Origin: Paludisphaera soli
GTDB taxonomy: Bacteria; Planctomycetota; Planctomycetia; Isosphaerales; Isosphaeraceae
Assembly (NCBI RefSeq): GCF_011064595.1
Contig: NZ_JAALJI010000013.1
Location: 124,001-188,000 of the forward strand
Direction of reading: 5' to 3'
Length of the DNA: 64,000 bases
Shown: piece after piece, positions 52,866 through 62,483 of the stretch
Numbering within the stretch: position 1 is the stretch's first letter
Layout: each line of letters opens with the position of its first letter
Translations under genes and position numbers: made by a program
Notes under the pieces: model-generated
Told to the model about the DNA's origin: nothing
The model's database searches: none
The model's input: only the letters and a program-made list of their open reading frames with translations

Positions 52866-53574
52866 GGGTGAGGACCTTCCGCCTTAGTCGCGGATGATGC
52901 GTGTAGAGATGATGCCGGTCCAGCTCGAACACCCGTTCGGTCTGGCGGACCAGCGCCTCACGCACCTTGGACATCAGGGTTGGACGCTGGCGTCGCGATT
53001 CCATCGAAGTCTGACGCAGGCGGGAGCCGGAGAGGCCCGGCTCGACGAGCACGTCGAACAGGTCGAGATACGGACCGACGTTGAGCGTAAATCCATGGTA
53101 GGCGATCCCGCGGCTGATCGCCACCCCGATCGACGCGACCCTCGCCGCGCCCAGATAGACGCCGTGCGGGAGGTGCCGAACCTCCCCACGCAGCTCGAAC
53201 TCGTCGAGGACGGACAGTAGGACATCCTGGAGCCGCTCGACGTGGCGCATCGCCGGGACGGCCGCCGGGCCTAGGGGGGTGACGAAGTACCCGCAGAGTT
53301 GTCCCGGGAGGTGGAGCACGCAGCCGCCGCCCCGGTTGACCCAGTGGGTGCGGATCCCCATGCCCGCGAGCGCCGCGTCGTCGACCGCGACATGGGCGCG
53401 ACTCCCCAGGCGTCCCACGCTCAAGGTCGGCGGATGCTCGCAGAGCAGGAGGGTGGCCCCGCCGCGCTCGCCGTGCTCGTAGACGAGCCGACGCTGGAGC
53501 TGCTGGACCTCGCCGAAGTCGACCGCGCCGAGCAGGTAGATCTCCAATGGGGGCTTCGCTGGCGGTGTCGTCAT
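52840..53574 (-). CDS. LipB-family octanoyltransferase-like protein lacking catalytic Lys/Cys
   Basis: A 244-residue LipB homologue. The fold landmarks are present (NRGGGCVLHLPGQLCGYFV with His88, GVYLG, SRGIAYHGFTLNV). Compared with E. coli LipB, the acyl-acceptor Lys135 aligns with Arg145 (LGAARVASIG) and the nucleophile Cys169 aligns with Pro179 (LVEPGLSG). A C-terminal extension of about 50 residues is basic and His-rich (HHLYTHHPRLRRK). It precedes lipA with a 26-base overlap. Either the protein uses other residues, or it has another role; a true LipB elsewhere may do the reaction. Confidence 0.85.
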   Translation of the reverse strand: MTTPPAKPPLEIYLLGAVDFGEVQQLQRRLVYEHGERGGATLLLCEHPPTLSVGRLGSRAHVAVDDAALAGMGIRTHWVNRGGGCVLHLPGQLCGYFVTPLGPAAVPAMRHVERLQDVLLSVLDEFELRGEVRHLPHGVYLGAARVASIGVAISRGIAYHGFTLNVGPYLDLFDVLVEPGLSGSRLRQTSMESRRQRPTLMSKVREALVRQTERVFELDRHHLYTHHPRLRRKVLTHAYAPSPG

Positions 53575-53695
53575 CGAGTCGGCGTACCCCGGAGAAACGG
53601 CGGCGGCGCCCCGGCCGCGCCGGGAGCGGCGGCTCCACGGTCGCATTATAGGCGGTCGAGGGGTCCGCGAGAACCGGGACCGGTCGGGCCGATGT

Positions 53696-54730
53696 TCAGA
53701 AACTCGACGCGTCGACGAGCTCGCCGCCCGCGACGGTCCCCAGCGACCGCCAGACCGGCGCGGCGATCGTGTTGGCCATGAATCGGACGGAGCCGTCGCC
53801 CAGCAGGGCGTTGAGGCCGCCCGAGTGCTGGCTCCGAGCGATCACGGCCGCGAAGGTGGGCCCGCCCAGCCACTCGCGGGCACCCATCAGGTCGGTCTCG
53901 TTGTTACGGGAGAACACCGAGACCAGCCTCTCGTTGGGCGTTCGGGACGTCGTGAAACCGGTCTGGTCGACTCCGCCGGCCGTCCAAAGGATATGCCCCG
54001 ACCACCAGGGAGAGCAGGCGCTCTCGTCCTTGACGAACTGCCGGATGCCCAAGGGGATGTCGGTTCCTGGGACCTCGTCGTCGCTCACCTTCACGACCTG
54101 GACGCCGCATTCCGTGACCTGATGCTGACGGAGGCGGACCTCCGCCATCATCAGCGTGCCGCTGAGCCCGTCGGAGAATTCCGAGGCCCGGCGGCTCCGA
54201 TTCGGCGAGAAGGCGGACCGGCTGTTGTTCAGCCCGAAGCCCCCCCAGACGAACCAGTCGCCCGAGCAGACGGCGTAGTTGGTCCCCGCGGCCGACTCCA
54301 GGCTCGGGAATCCCTGGGGCCCTTGCTGGATCGCCCGGTTCCCCTCGCTCGGGCAGGTGAAGATCGCCACGGAGGTGGCGGTGACCGTCGTATTGTCCGG
54401 CGCGTCGAACGTGAATGAGAAGTTCACGGCGTTGAACAGGCTGGGCTGCTCGATGAACGGAAGCAGCCGCGTTTGGGCGCTCCAGCCCATGGAGACCGGT
54501 ACGTTCCGGACCCCCACCGAGAGGAGCACGGCCGGGGGGTAGACCCCCCAGGTGACCTCGTAATTGGTGAGCCCGAGGCCTAATTGCTTAAGATTGGAGG
54601 TGCAGTGGATCCGTCTGGCCGATTCTCGGGCCCCCTGGACGGCCGGCAGCAGCAGCGCGATCAAGATCGCGATCACGAAGATGACGACGAGCACCTCGAT
54701 GAGGGTGAACGCAGCTCGTCTCGATCTCAT
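53696..54730 (-). CDS. DUF1559-domain (pseudopilin-like) protein
   Basis: A 344-residue planctomycete-type protein. The N-terminus ([20 protein letters not shown]) is a type IV pilin-like prepilin/pseudopilin signal, followed by [20 protein letters not shown] and the DUF1559 body with its C-terminal [20 protein letters not shown] (the Asp-Gly pair that marks the family). Cell-surface or periplasmic location is likely after processing. GGAG lies upstream of the ATG at 54730. It has no pilus genes next to it; single copies spread over the genome are typical of this family. Confidence 0.93.
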   Translation of the reverse strand: MRSRRAAFTLIEVLVVIFVIAILIALLLPAVQGARESARRIHCTSNLKQLGLGLTNYEVTWGVYPPAVLLSVGVRNVPVSMGWSAQTRLLPFIEQPSLFNAVNFSFTFDAPDNTTVTATSVAIFTCPSEGNRAIQQGPQGFPSLESAAGTNYAVCSGDWFVWGGFGLNNSRSAFSPNRSRRASEFSDGLSGTLMMAEVRLRQHQVTECGVQVVKVSDDEVPGTDIPLGIRQFVKDESACSPWWSGHILWTAGGVDQTGFTTSRTPNERLVSVFSRNNETDLMGAREWLGGPTFAAVIARSQHSGGLNALLGDGSVRFMANTIAAPVWRSLGTVAGGELVDASSF

Positions 54731-55183
54731 CGCAGGCCGGCTCCTTGGCGGTTGGGAAGGATTAAGGTCCGCTTCGATCGCGTCTGCACCCAAAGGCGAG
54801 CCGGACAGAGATGGGGACGGCGACTGACCAGGCGTTCCGTCCGCGGGAAACAACGGCCGGTCGCGCCCCGTCTCGCTCGGGTGGGCGGCGGCTCGCTCAG
54901 GTGGCTTAATCAGCACTTCTATCTTCGACGGAATCGTCGCACGATCTATGAAATCTCCGAGGAATTCGCATCAAGACGCTCCATTCCCGCACCCATGATC
55001 GGACCTTCGCCCGAACCTCTGCCGACGCACGCCTAATCACACGCGATCGATTCGCCGTCCTCCACGAAGCATTAGTATACACAGGGCAAAGACGGTCGCG
55101 AGCGCGAAACCAGCCGAAGTCGCTTGAATGCGCGTGCCGGCGTGGATGCGATCGGGGGCGGGCGTCGCGGCGAGTGGGTGGGG
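54731..55183. other. Intergenic region
   Basis: About 450 bases between the DUF1559 gene and the DHH-phosphoesterase gene, both minus strand. The stretch 55040-55110 is less GC-rich (CATTAGTATACACAGGGC), a plausible promoter area, although no clear -35/-10 pair is seen. No gene recognised. Confidence 0.4.
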
Positions 55184-56272
55184 TCAGGGCGCTGGAATCC
55201 GCGAGAAGTCGTTCAGCAGCCGCCGTCCCTGGTGCTCATCGACTTCCAACTGGGCGAGAAGCCGCCGGCGCAGCTCGGTCAGGGTGCGGTCCACCGTCTG
55301 GGGGGTGGCGTCCGCGAGGGCGACGAGGCCCCCGGCACGCTTATCGTGGCCGCCGGCGTTGCCCATCCCCTCCACCACGTCTCGGAGCACCTCGCCGGCC
55401 TGGCGGCCCAGTTCGTTGGCGCGGAGCGAGAGCTTCAGTCCCCCCTCATACAGTCCGACCGAGAGGACCCAGTTCACCTGGTCGAAACGGATGAAGAAAT
55501 CGGCGACCTCCGCCACGATGTCGGGCTGAGAGACCTCCCCGCACCAGGAGACGATCAGGTCGCGATAGAGGAAGGCGTTGGCCAGGGCGCGCTGGAACGT
55601 CGCGAAGTGGCTCTGCGGAAGCTTCGGATTGCGGATCCGCGCCAGGAGTTCCTTGTCGGCCCTCGGGAAGAGCCAGACCAGGGCGCCGTCGTCGAGCGAG
55701 CTGGCCTCGCGCGGATAGCCGGTCGTCTCCGACTCGATCCCGTAGAGCAGGGCGGTCGCGAGTTGCGGCGAGACCACCACCTTCTGCTCCAGCAGATAGC
55801 CGGTGACGATGGTGCTGGAGGCCCCCATGTGGGTCCGGATGTCGTGGTAGAGGACGCCGTCGAGGTCGCCCCCGGTTTCGTGGTGGTCGATCACGATCGT
55901 CGGCGTCGCGCTCTCGCTGCTGCGCCGGCCGGTGTGGGGCTGGGTGTCGACCATGACCACGGCGGTGTCCCGGTCGATGGCGACCGACTTCACCGGGGTC
56001 AGCGGGATCGGGATCAGCTCGACCATCGCCCGGTTCTCGGCCCGGGCGATCATGCCGTCGACCGTCATGATGAACGGCTTGCCCGGCTGGCATTTGGCGA
56101 CCAGCTCGCGGACGCCGAGCATGCTCGCCAGCGAGTCCGGGTCGGGATTGACGTGCGAGACGGCCACGATCCGGGCGTAGGGCTCCAGGACCGACAGGAG
56201 CCGGTCCGATCGCACGCGGCGCCTGGAGTCGAATTCGCCGACGGGCTCTCGTTCGTCGCTGTCGCCGGTCAT
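55184..56272 (-). CDS. DHH-family phosphoesterase
   Basis: A 362-residue DHH/DHHA1 protein of the nanoRNase/pAp-phosphatase group that removes nucleotides from short RNA or pAp. Metal motifs are SHVNPDPDSLAS (His40, Asp44, Asp46), TAVVMVDTQPHTG, VIDHHET (about 128-133) and the late GGHDKRAGG glycine-rich motif. The ATG at 56272 (MTGDSDERE) is preferred to an earlier one at 56314. Substrate is not certain. No linked gene is obvious. Confidence 0.85.
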   Translation of the reverse strand: MTGDSDEREPVGEFDSRRRVRSDRLLSVLEPYARIVAVSHVNPDPDSLASMLGVRELVAKCQPGKPFIMTVDGMIARAENRAMVELIPIPLTPVKSVAIDRDTAVVMVDTQPHTGRRSSESATPTIVIDHHETGGDLDGVLYHDIRTHMGASSTIVTGYLLEQKVVVSPQLATALLYGIESETTGYPREASSLDDGALVWLFPRADKELLARIRNPKLPQSHFATFQRALANAFLYRDLIVSWCGEVSQPDIVAEVADFFIRFDQVNWVLSVGLYEGGLKLSLRANELGRQAGEVLRDVVEGMGNAGGHDKRAGGLVALADATPQTVDRTLTELRRRLLAQLEVDEHQGRRLLNDFSRIPAP

Positions 56273-56695
56273 GTGTCGAAACGCCCTCGGGACCGGGCGG
56301 CCGTCGCGATCCACGCGGGCGATGGGGCGTCCGCACCCCCGCGACGAGCCTCATTCCAGTCTCCTGCAGTCTAAGTCATGGCCTCACGCCCCCGCCAGAC
56401 GTCGTCCCCGGGGAAATGCGATCCAGAACCCGAGCCCGGTGGAACCCCGAGCGGCCGCGTTCACGTGGGAATCACGTTGCTCGCCGACGTGCATCGCCCC
56501 CATGGGACCCCCCGGATCGGCCTGCGATTCCGATGATTTCGACGATCTACGAAGGATTCCCGAGATTACGCCGGACTGGTGCTGGCGTTGGGCACGCTGC
56601 TTGCAGTATTCTTGCCCGACATCGGCGGCCGTCGTCTCGGCCTCAACAGAGGCCGCGGGTTGCTGTATCCCACGAGGTAGAGGGAAATCTCAGCC
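56273..56695. other. Intergenic region
   Basis: About 420 bases between divergently read genes, DHH phosphoesterase (-) and a small lipoprotein (+). Promoters for both are expected. A Cys-rich short reading frame across it looks random. Nothing else recognised. Confidence 0.4.
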
Positions 56696-56902
56696 ATGAA
56701 GAAGTCACTCACTTACCTGGCCTCCGCCGCCCTGCTGTCCGCCACCATGTTCACGGTCGGCTGCGGCGAGACCGAAGGTGTCAAGACCGAGACCGAGATC
56801 AAGGGCCCCGGCGGCTCGGCCACGATCACCGAAGAGAAGAAGGTCGAGACCTCGGGCGAAGCCCCGCCGGTGGTCCCGGTCGAGAAGCCGGCCACGCCTT
56901 GA
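56696..56902 (+). CDS. Small lipoprotein, unknown function
   Basis: A 68-residue protein beginning MKKSLTYLASAALLSATMFT and ending its signal in the lipobox TVGC. The short mature part is acidic and Pro/Val-rich (TETEIKGPGGSATITEEKK, then PVVPVEKPATP), without a recognisable fold. A purine-rich GAGG...GAGGG site precedes the ATG, and a strong terminator follows, so it appears to be a monocistronic gene. Similar small lipoproteins are common in this group. Confidence 0.8.
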   Translation: MKKSLTYLASAALLSATMFTVGCGETEGVKTETEIKGPGGSATITEEKKVETSGEAPPVVPVEKPATP

Positions 56903-56939
56903 TCGAGGCCCGACATCGACTCGGTCGATGAAGGTCATG

Positions 56940-56974
56940 AACCGCCGGGGGACTCCCCCGGCGGTTTCTTTTTT
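56940..56974 (+). terminator. Strong intrinsic terminator
   Basis: A 12-bp stem (AACCGCCGGGGG/CCCCCGGCGGTT) with a 3-base loop is directly followed by TTTCTTTTTT, a classic rho-independent terminator for the small lipoprotein gene. Confidence 0.92.
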
Positions 56975-57139
56975 GCGCCTCGGCGTGTCGGCCTTGCCGA
57001 AATCGCTGAGATCCGGGATGAAAGCGAGCCGTATGGGGTTCCGGGGGAAGCTCAAGGAATCGGCGAACCTGGCCGAAAATCCATCATTGGTGCCCCGTTG
57101 ACTCGTGCGCTCGGACGACGAACCAGGAAGTGTGACGGC

Positions 57140-58009
57140 ATGTCAAGGACGACCCAGGATCATCGCGGGCCGAGCGCCCAGCCGAAGCCCCGCCCCCGCT
57201 GGCTGCGGGCGCTCGGCCACGACGCCCCGCCCGAGCGGCTGCACGTGGGGGGCGTCGAGCATCGGCTCGTCGAGCTGTTCAAGCACGACTCCTGGGCGGC
57301 CACCGCCCTCTACGCCGACGCCGCCGGCGACCGGAAAGTCATCAAGCTCCATCGCAAGGCCCCGGCCTTCGGCGTCCCGCTTCGATTCATCGGCCTTATG
57401 ACGGCGCGTCGCGAATCGACGATGCTCCGCCGCCTGGGCGACCTGCCGGGCATCCCGAAGCTCGCCGGGCACGTCACGATCGACGGCGTCCACCAGCGGA
57501 ACGGCGTGGCCCGGGCGTTCCTCGAAGGCCATCCCCTCGGCGACCGCGAGCGGGTCGACGACGGCTTCTTCCCCGAGCTTCAGGCGCTCCTCCGCACGAT
57601 GCACGGGCGGCGGATCGTCTACGTCGACCTCCACAAGCGCGAGAACGTGCTGGTCGACGCCTCGGGCCGCCCCTGCCTGTTCGACTTCCAGATCAGCGCC
57701 TCTTGGCCGCGATGGTTGCCGCTCCGGCCGATCTTCCCGATCCTCTCCGGGAGCGACGAGTACCACCTCCGGAAGCACTGGTCGCGCTGCCGTCCGGATC
57801 AGTGCGGGATCGACGAGGCCCAGATGGCGGCGAGCCGCCCGTGGTGGATCCGCGCGCATCGCCTGGTCGCCCGGCCGATCCGCGAGATGCGGCGTCGGCT
57901 CCTGGTCCGCATCGGCGTCCGCACGGGCCGCGGGCGGGTGGAGTCCGAGCAGTTCGCCGAGCACGCGCTGAGGGCGGGCGAAGCGGTGCCGGATCAACGC
58001 GCGGCTTGA
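57140..58009 (+). CDS. RIO/WaaP-like protein kinase
   Basis: A 289-residue kinase-like protein. The phosphate-binding lysine region is DRKVIKLHRKAP, the catalytic loop reads IVYVDLHKRENVLVD (Asp and Asn in place) and the metal site is LFDFQIS. The arrangement is that of RIO/Kdo-kinase-like enzymes found in planctomycetes; the target is unknown. The ATG at 57140 has AGGAAG upstream. It precedes a membrane phosphatase gene by about 100 bases on the same strand. Confidence 0.82.
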   Translation: MSRTTQDHRGPSAQPKPRPRWLRALGHDAPPERLHVGGVEHRLVELFKHDSWAATALYADAAGDRKVIKLHRKAPAFGVPLRFIGLMTARRESTMLRRLGDLPGIPKLAGHVTIDGVHQRNGVARAFLEGHPLGDRERVDDGFFPELQALLRTMHGRRIVYVDLHKRENVLVDASGRPCLFDFQISASWPRWLPLRPIFPILSGSDEYHLRKHWSRCRPDQCGIDEAQMAASRPWWIRAHRLVARPIREMRRRLLVRIGVRTGRGRVESEQFAEHALRAGEAVPDQRAA

Positions 58010-58112
58010 CGAAATCGCCGGGATCGGGATCATCGCGTCTCGTCACCGAGGCGACGTTGCGCGTGGTCGCGTGCGGCCGCGGCGACGCCAGCCAGGGAAG
58101 GGGCGACGAGTC

Positions 58113-59471
58113 TTGACCGAGCAGCAATCGCATCGCGGGGGGCGGTGGCCCTGGATCGCCCTGGCGCTCGCCGCGGCCACGGCGGCCTGGTTCGTGCTGG
58201 ATTACGAGCACGAAGTCGACCCCGAATTCCCCCGGGTCGCCCGCCAGACGTACAACGCCTTCCCGCCGGCCGCCTACCGGCTCGCCGAGGCCGGCGACAC
58301 GATCGATTGCGTGGCCGTCTACGCCTCCTCCGCGGCCCTGGTGCTCGCCGCCTGGGGTTGCCTGCGCGACCCGCGCGGCCGCCTCCGTTACTCCGCGCTC
58401 GCCCTCTCGCTGGCGGCCTTCTGGCACGCGGCGACGCCCGGCCCGCTGCTCAACGGCTGGCACGGCCTGGGCTGGCGGACGATCTTCGAACCGGCCGCCC
58501 CCGTCGCCCAGCGCTCGACGCTCGCCGCGTTCGCGCTGACGCTCGCGGCGATCGTAATCGTCGCCGCGCGACCCTGGCGGCTCTGGGGGCTGATCCCGGA
58601 GGCGAAGCGTCGCGGGGTGCTCGGCCTGCTTTCCCTGGCGGCGGTCCTGGTCGTGGTCCGGCAGCTCCCCTGGATCGACCGCGAGCCCTTCGGCTACTGG
58701 CCGCGATGGGTGTTCGTCTGGGCGATGCTCGCCTGGGCTTTCGCAATGCTGCGGCTGGCGCCCCGGGCCGAGCCGGGGCGTCGAGGCGTCCTGATCGCCG
58801 TCCTGCTGATCGCGACCTCGCTGGGGCTCGACGTCGTCGGCCGGGGGATCTTCTGGTATCAGCGGCCCATCGCCCGCCTCCGCGAGATCATCCCGGGGCG
58901 GCTCTACCTCAGCGCGATGCCGACCTATCGGGGCCTGCAAATCGCGCAGGATCGCTATCACTTCAAGACGATCCTGAACCTGTTCCCGGAGTTCACCCCG
59001 GCGGCCAGCCCGCACTGGCCCGACGAGCAGCGGTTCGCGCGCGAGAATGGGATCCTCTGCTACAACCAACCTCCGGAGGATCCGACGGGCGTGAAGTGCA
59101 TCCCCGAGACCTTGGACCTCGCCGACGACCCGGCGAACTGGCCGGTCCTGGTCCACTGCCACGCCAGCATGGACCGCTCCCCGGCCTGGGTGGGCATGTA
59201 CCGATTCGCGAAGCAGGGCTGGCCCCTTGAGGATGTCATCCGGGAGATCGAGCAGCATCGCGGCTCGCGGCCGAAGTCCTCGGTGACCCTCCTGTACAAC
59301 CGGATGCTCCCCCGCCTGGCCCCCGATCGGGCCGCCGAGGATCCCACGGCCCAACTGCTCCGCAAGAACGCCGAGGGGACCGCCGACCCCCTGGAACAGA
59401 TGATCGCCCGCCAGGGCGAGGCGACCGCCAAGGCAGCCGCCGCGGCCGAGACCCCTATCGAGCGACGCTGA
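58113..59471 (+). CDS. Multi-pass membrane protein with dual-specificity phosphatase-like domain
   Basis: A 452-residue protein with about seven to eight membrane spans (residues 12-240) and a C-terminal cytoplasmic-looking domain. That domain contains HCHASMDRS, the CX5R phosphate loop with Cys349 and Arg355, and upstream FKTILNLFPEF, in the order of a protein tyrosine/dual-specificity phosphatase. The start is uncertain: a TTG at 58113 with GGGG upstream and a GTG at 58071 are both in frame. It follows the kinase gene, so the two may oppose each other. Confidence 0.75.
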   Translation: MTEQQSHRGGRWPWIALALAAATAAWFVLDYEHEVDPEFPRVARQTYNAFPPAAYRLAEAGDTIDCVAVYASSAALVLAAWGCLRDPRGRLRYSALALSLAAFWHAATPGPLLNGWHGLGWRTIFEPAAPVAQRSTLAAFALTLAAIVIVAARPWRLWGLIPEAKRRGVLGLLSLAAVLVVVRQLPWIDREPFGYWPRWVFVWAMLAWAFAMLRLAPRAEPGRRGVLIAVLLIATSLGLDVVGRGIFWYQRPIARLREIIPGRLYLSAMPTYRGLQIAQDRYHFKTILNLFPEFTPAASPHWPDEQRFARENGILCYNQPPEDPTGVKCIPETLDLADDPANWPVLVHCHASMDRSPAWVGMYRFAKQGWPLEDVIREIEQHRGSRPKSSVTLLYNRMLPRLAPDRAAEDPTAQLLRKNAEGTADPLEQMIARQGEATAKAAAAAETPIERR

Positions 59472-59482
59472 GCTGAAACGCG

Positions 59483-59523
59483 AAGCCCCCGCGACCCGGT
59501 ATAGCTCGGGGTCGCGGGGGCTT
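59483..59523. terminator. Hairpin at the end of the phosphatase gene
   Basis: A 15-bp stem (AAGCCCCCGCGACCC/GGGTCGCGGGGGCTT) with an 11-base loop, 12 bases past the stop. Converging with the minus-strand glycosyltransferase gene, it may end both transcripts. A weak T/C run follows on the plus strand. Confidence 0.75.
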
Positions 59524-59550
59524 CTCCTTGCGCGGAGGCGGACGCGAGGA

Positions 59551-60873
59551 TCAGCTTGCCTTCGCTTTCGTCGAGCTGGTCCGGGGGGAGAGCGGGGCGG
59601 CGACGGCCTCGGCCGCCGGATCAAGGCGGGTCTTCGCGCCCGAGTCGCGGGCCTCGCGGCGATCGGCGATCAGTTCCATGTAGCGGTGTACGTGCTCGGT
59701 CTCGGACCAGGGCCCGATCCGCTGGGCGAAGCCCTGGGCGGCCAACTCGGCGCGCAGGTCCTCGTCGTGGACCATCCGCCGCATCGCGGTCAGCAGCTCG
59801 GCGCCGGTCTTGTAGCCGAGCCCGCCGCCGCTCTCGACGCCCGTCTCGCTGATGGCGCCGCCCCCTTCGTGGACGATCACCGGCGTCCCAGTGGCGAAGG
59901 CTTCCAGCACGACGTATCCGAAAGTCTCGGGGAACAGCGAGGGGACGACGACGGCCCGGGAGCCGCGGAAGAGCCGGGCGAGGCCCTCGCCCCCCAGCAA
60001 TCCTTCGAAGTGCACGTTGGGCAGCCCCTCGGCGAGTCGCCGCAGTTCGGGCTCGTAGGGGCCCGTGCCGGCGATCCTCAGGTCGGCCTCGGGCAGGTTC
60101 TTCATCAGCGGGATGAGCCGCTGGAAGCCCTTCATCGCCACGAGTCGGCCGGCCGCCGCCAGGTAGGGGCGTTCGCTCGCAGGGGGGTCCTGGTCCTCGA
60201 TCCCGCCTGACCAGTCGTCGGGGAGGAAGTAGGGGACGTGGACGAGCGGGGCCCAGCGGTCGACGCCCCGGGCGCGATGCTCGTCCAGGGCGTGCTTGCT
60301 GGGGAAAACCAGGGCGTCCAGGTGGCGGAGAGCCTTCGGGATCGCGTTGGTGTAGCGCCAGGCCTGCGGGGGGCGGCCCCCTGCCACGGTGCACCGGATG
60401 CAGGTCGAGCCGTCGCAGGGCTTGCGGTCGTATTTCCAGAGCAGGTGCATCGGGCAGATCAGCCAGTGCTCGTGAGCCGTCATGATCCGCACGGCGCGCC
60501 GGTTGGCGCCGAGGCCGAGCACGCCCGGCCCGCCGACCAGCGAGATGTTGTGGAAGTGGACGACGTCCAGGTCGTCGGCGTCGAGGACTTCCCGGAGCGC
60601 CTCGGACTTGAAGTAGGGCTTCCCCGTCGCCTGCGTGGCCAGCGGCGAGAGCGTGCCGTAGCCGCTCTCCAGCGGGTGGAGGTGCAGGCCGGGAGTCGGC
60701 GTGTACGAGCGTAGGGGGTGGTCGCCCCGGACGGCGTTGAAGGCGTCCACGCAATAAAAGACGTGGACCTCGTGGCCCCTTCGGCAGAGCGCCTGGCAGA
60801 GCCGATCGACGTAGGCGGCGTCGCCGCCGAAGCTGTGGGGGCCGAAGAAGGTGGTGATCATGCAGAATTTCAA
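59551..60873 (-). CDS. Glycosyltransferase family 4
   Basis: A 440-residue GT-B glycosyltransferase. N-terminus MKFCMITTFFGPHSFGGDAA, then GLHLHPLESGYGT; the donor site reads YLAAAGRLVAMKGFQRLIPL and the EX7E motif is in SLFPETFGYVVLEAFATG. The start is a TTG at 60873 with AGGAGG six bases upstream. It sits downstream of a flippase-like gene on the same strand with 35 bases between, suggesting a surface polysaccharide function. Two Cys clusters (CDGSTCIRC) near residue 180 are unusual and may bind metal. Confidence 0.88.
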   Translation of the reverse strand: MKFCMITTFFGPHSFGGDAAYVDRLCQALCRRGHEVHVFYCVDAFNAVRGDHPLRSYTPTPGLHLHPLESGYGTLSPLATQATGKPYFKSEALREVLDADDLDVVHFHNISLVGGPGVLGLGANRRAVRIMTAHEHWLICPMHLLWKYDRKPCDGSTCIRCTVAGGRPPQAWRYTNAIPKALRHLDALVFPSKHALDEHRARGVDRWAPLVHVPYFLPDDWSGGIEDQDPPASERPYLAAAGRLVAMKGFQRLIPLMKNLPEADLRIAGTGPYEPELRRLAEGLPNVHFEGLLGGEGLARLFRGSRAVVVPSLFPETFGYVVLEAFATGTPVIVHEGGGAISETGVESGGGLGYKTGAELLTAMRRMVHDEDLRAELAAQGFAQRIGPWSETEHVHRYMELIADRREARDSGAKTRLDPAAEAVAAPLSPRTSSTKAKAS

Positions 60874-60908
60874 GGGCGACCTCCTGTCGCAATCGTCGTC
60901 GCGTCGTC

Positions 60909-62483
60909 TCAGGTGAGCGGTCCCGCCCCCTCCGCCGCGGCCAGGGCCGGCGTGGGAGCGTCGATCGGGTGGAAGGCGGCCCTCCAGTGCCGGGTGCGGT
61001 CCAGGCCGCCGGTCGCCAGCAGGACGAGCAGATAGGTCAGGGCCCCGCCGAGGACCGCCGGGACGACGTGCCAGCGGACGAGGAAGAGGCAGACCGGCGC
61101 CATGGCGAGCGACGCGATCAGGGGGCGCCCCAGGTGGTGGTGCCAGGCCGGCTGCCGCCCTTCGCGGGCCAGGCTGTGGAAGCCGGCCAGGACCAGCATC
61201 AGGCCGACGATCAGCACGGCCGCCGTCGCTCCCACCAGCCCGAACTGGGTCCGCATCAGGTAGACGAGCGGCCCGATGCCCAGCGCCGCCACGACCAACG
61301 AGCCCACGCCCACCGTCTCGCGATTCAGGGCGATCAGCGTCGTCTGGTAGCAGAAGGCCACGGTCAACACGGGGGCCCGCCAGATCCCCACCGCCAACAA
61401 CAGCCCCGCGCCGTCGTAATCCGACGACCCGAGGAGCCCGACCAGGGGCTCTGCCAGGAGCGTCACGCCCACGGCCAGCGGGATCATCAACGTCATCAGG
61501 GCCTCGACGAGCGAGTCCAGAGCGTCGCGGCCGGCGTCGGGGTGATGCCGCCAGAGCCGCGAGAGCGTCGGGAACGTCGCATGCTGGACGATCATGCCGA
61601 ACGTCAGGACGATCGTCACCAGCCGGTACTGGGCCCCGTAGCGGCCCACGTCGCCCCAGGTGCTCGCGCTCATCATGCCCACGACCAGGACGTCGGCCGC
61701 GATGATCAGGGCTTGCGACAGCTGGATCGCGCACACCGTCTTCCCGCGCTGGATCAGGATGCCCATGAAGCGGAAACTGAACCTCGGCCGAGGCATCCGG
61801 TAGGTCCGGAGGTAGCTCAGCCAGATCAGGCCGATGCCGCCCGCCTCGCCGACGGTCAGGAAGATCGGCACCCAGGCGATCCGCGAGGCGTCGCCCACGA
61901 AGGCCAGCACGCCCACCCCGTAGAAGATCGTCCGCAGGCAGAGGGAGACTGCCAGCAGCCCCATCCGCTCCGTCCCGCGATAGACGAAGTCCAGGCCGAT
62001 CGCCGTCGTGAACAGCATCAGGCCGTAGAGCGTCAGGATCGACCAGTCCGATCGATCCTTGAGCGTGAACCAGCCGACGAGCGTCAGCGCCGAGAACAGC
62101 GTGACCGCCATCACCGACTTGAACGCCAGGACCTGGTCCACGAGCGGCCGTATCAGGCGAGGGTGACGCGACAGCTCCCGCGCCACCATGACGTCGCTGC
62201 TGTCTCGGACCAACAGCACCAGCCAGAAGACGATGCTGAAGGCGAATTCCACGCGGCCGTAACCGCTCCCCCCCAGTCGCTTCATCAGGGCCAGCGTCAC
62301 GAACACGGAGCAGGCGCGGCAGAAGAGCTCGGCCAGGCTCAGGTACGCGACGTTCGAAGCGATCCGCCTCCCCCGGGCGCGGGGGCATGTCACGTCCGCC
62401 GGCAGGGGCGGACGCGGTCGCGTGGCGGGCTTCGACGGCGTCAAGGGACGTCGCCTTCGCTTGCTGAGGGTCGGGCTTGCCAT
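60909..62483 (-). CDS. Polysaccharide/lipid flippase-like (Wzx/MATE-type)
   Basis: A 524-residue protein with about 12 to 14 hydrophobic spans after a basic, disordered N-terminus of about 40 residues. The first span reads AYLSLAELFCRACSVFVTLA, followed by GSGYGRVEFAFSIVFWLV, the pattern of the oligosaccharide flippase (Wzx/RfbX) family that moves lipid-linked sugars across the membrane. The start used is the ATG at 62483 (MASPTLSK); the ribosome site is weak. Adjacent to a GT4 gene. Confidence 0.85.
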   Translation of the reverse strand: MASPTLSKRRRRPLTPSKPATRPRPPLPADVTCPRARGRRIASNVAYLSLAELFCRACSVFVTLALMKRLGGSGYGRVEFAFSIVFWLVLLVRDSSDVMVARELSRHPRLIRPLVDQVLAFKSVMAVTLFSALTLVGWFTLKDRSDWSILTLYGLMLFTTAIGLDFVYRGTERMGLLAVSLCLRTIFYGVGVLAFVGDASRIAWVPIFLTVGEAGGIGLIWLSYLRTYRMPRPRFSFRFMGILIQRGKTVCAIQLSQALIIAADVLVVGMMSASTWGDVGRYGAQYRLVTIVLTFGMIVQHATFPTLSRLWRHHPDAGRDALDSLVEALMTLMIPLAVGVTLLAEPLVGLLGSSDYDGAGLLLAVGIWRAPVLTVAFCYQTTLIALNRETVGVGSLVVAALGIGPLVYLMRTQFGLVGATAAVLIVGLMLVLAGFHSLAREGRQPAWHHHLGRPLIASLAMAPVCLFLVRWHVVPAVLGGALTYLLVLLATGGLDRTRHWRAAFHPIDAPTPALAAAEGAGPLT

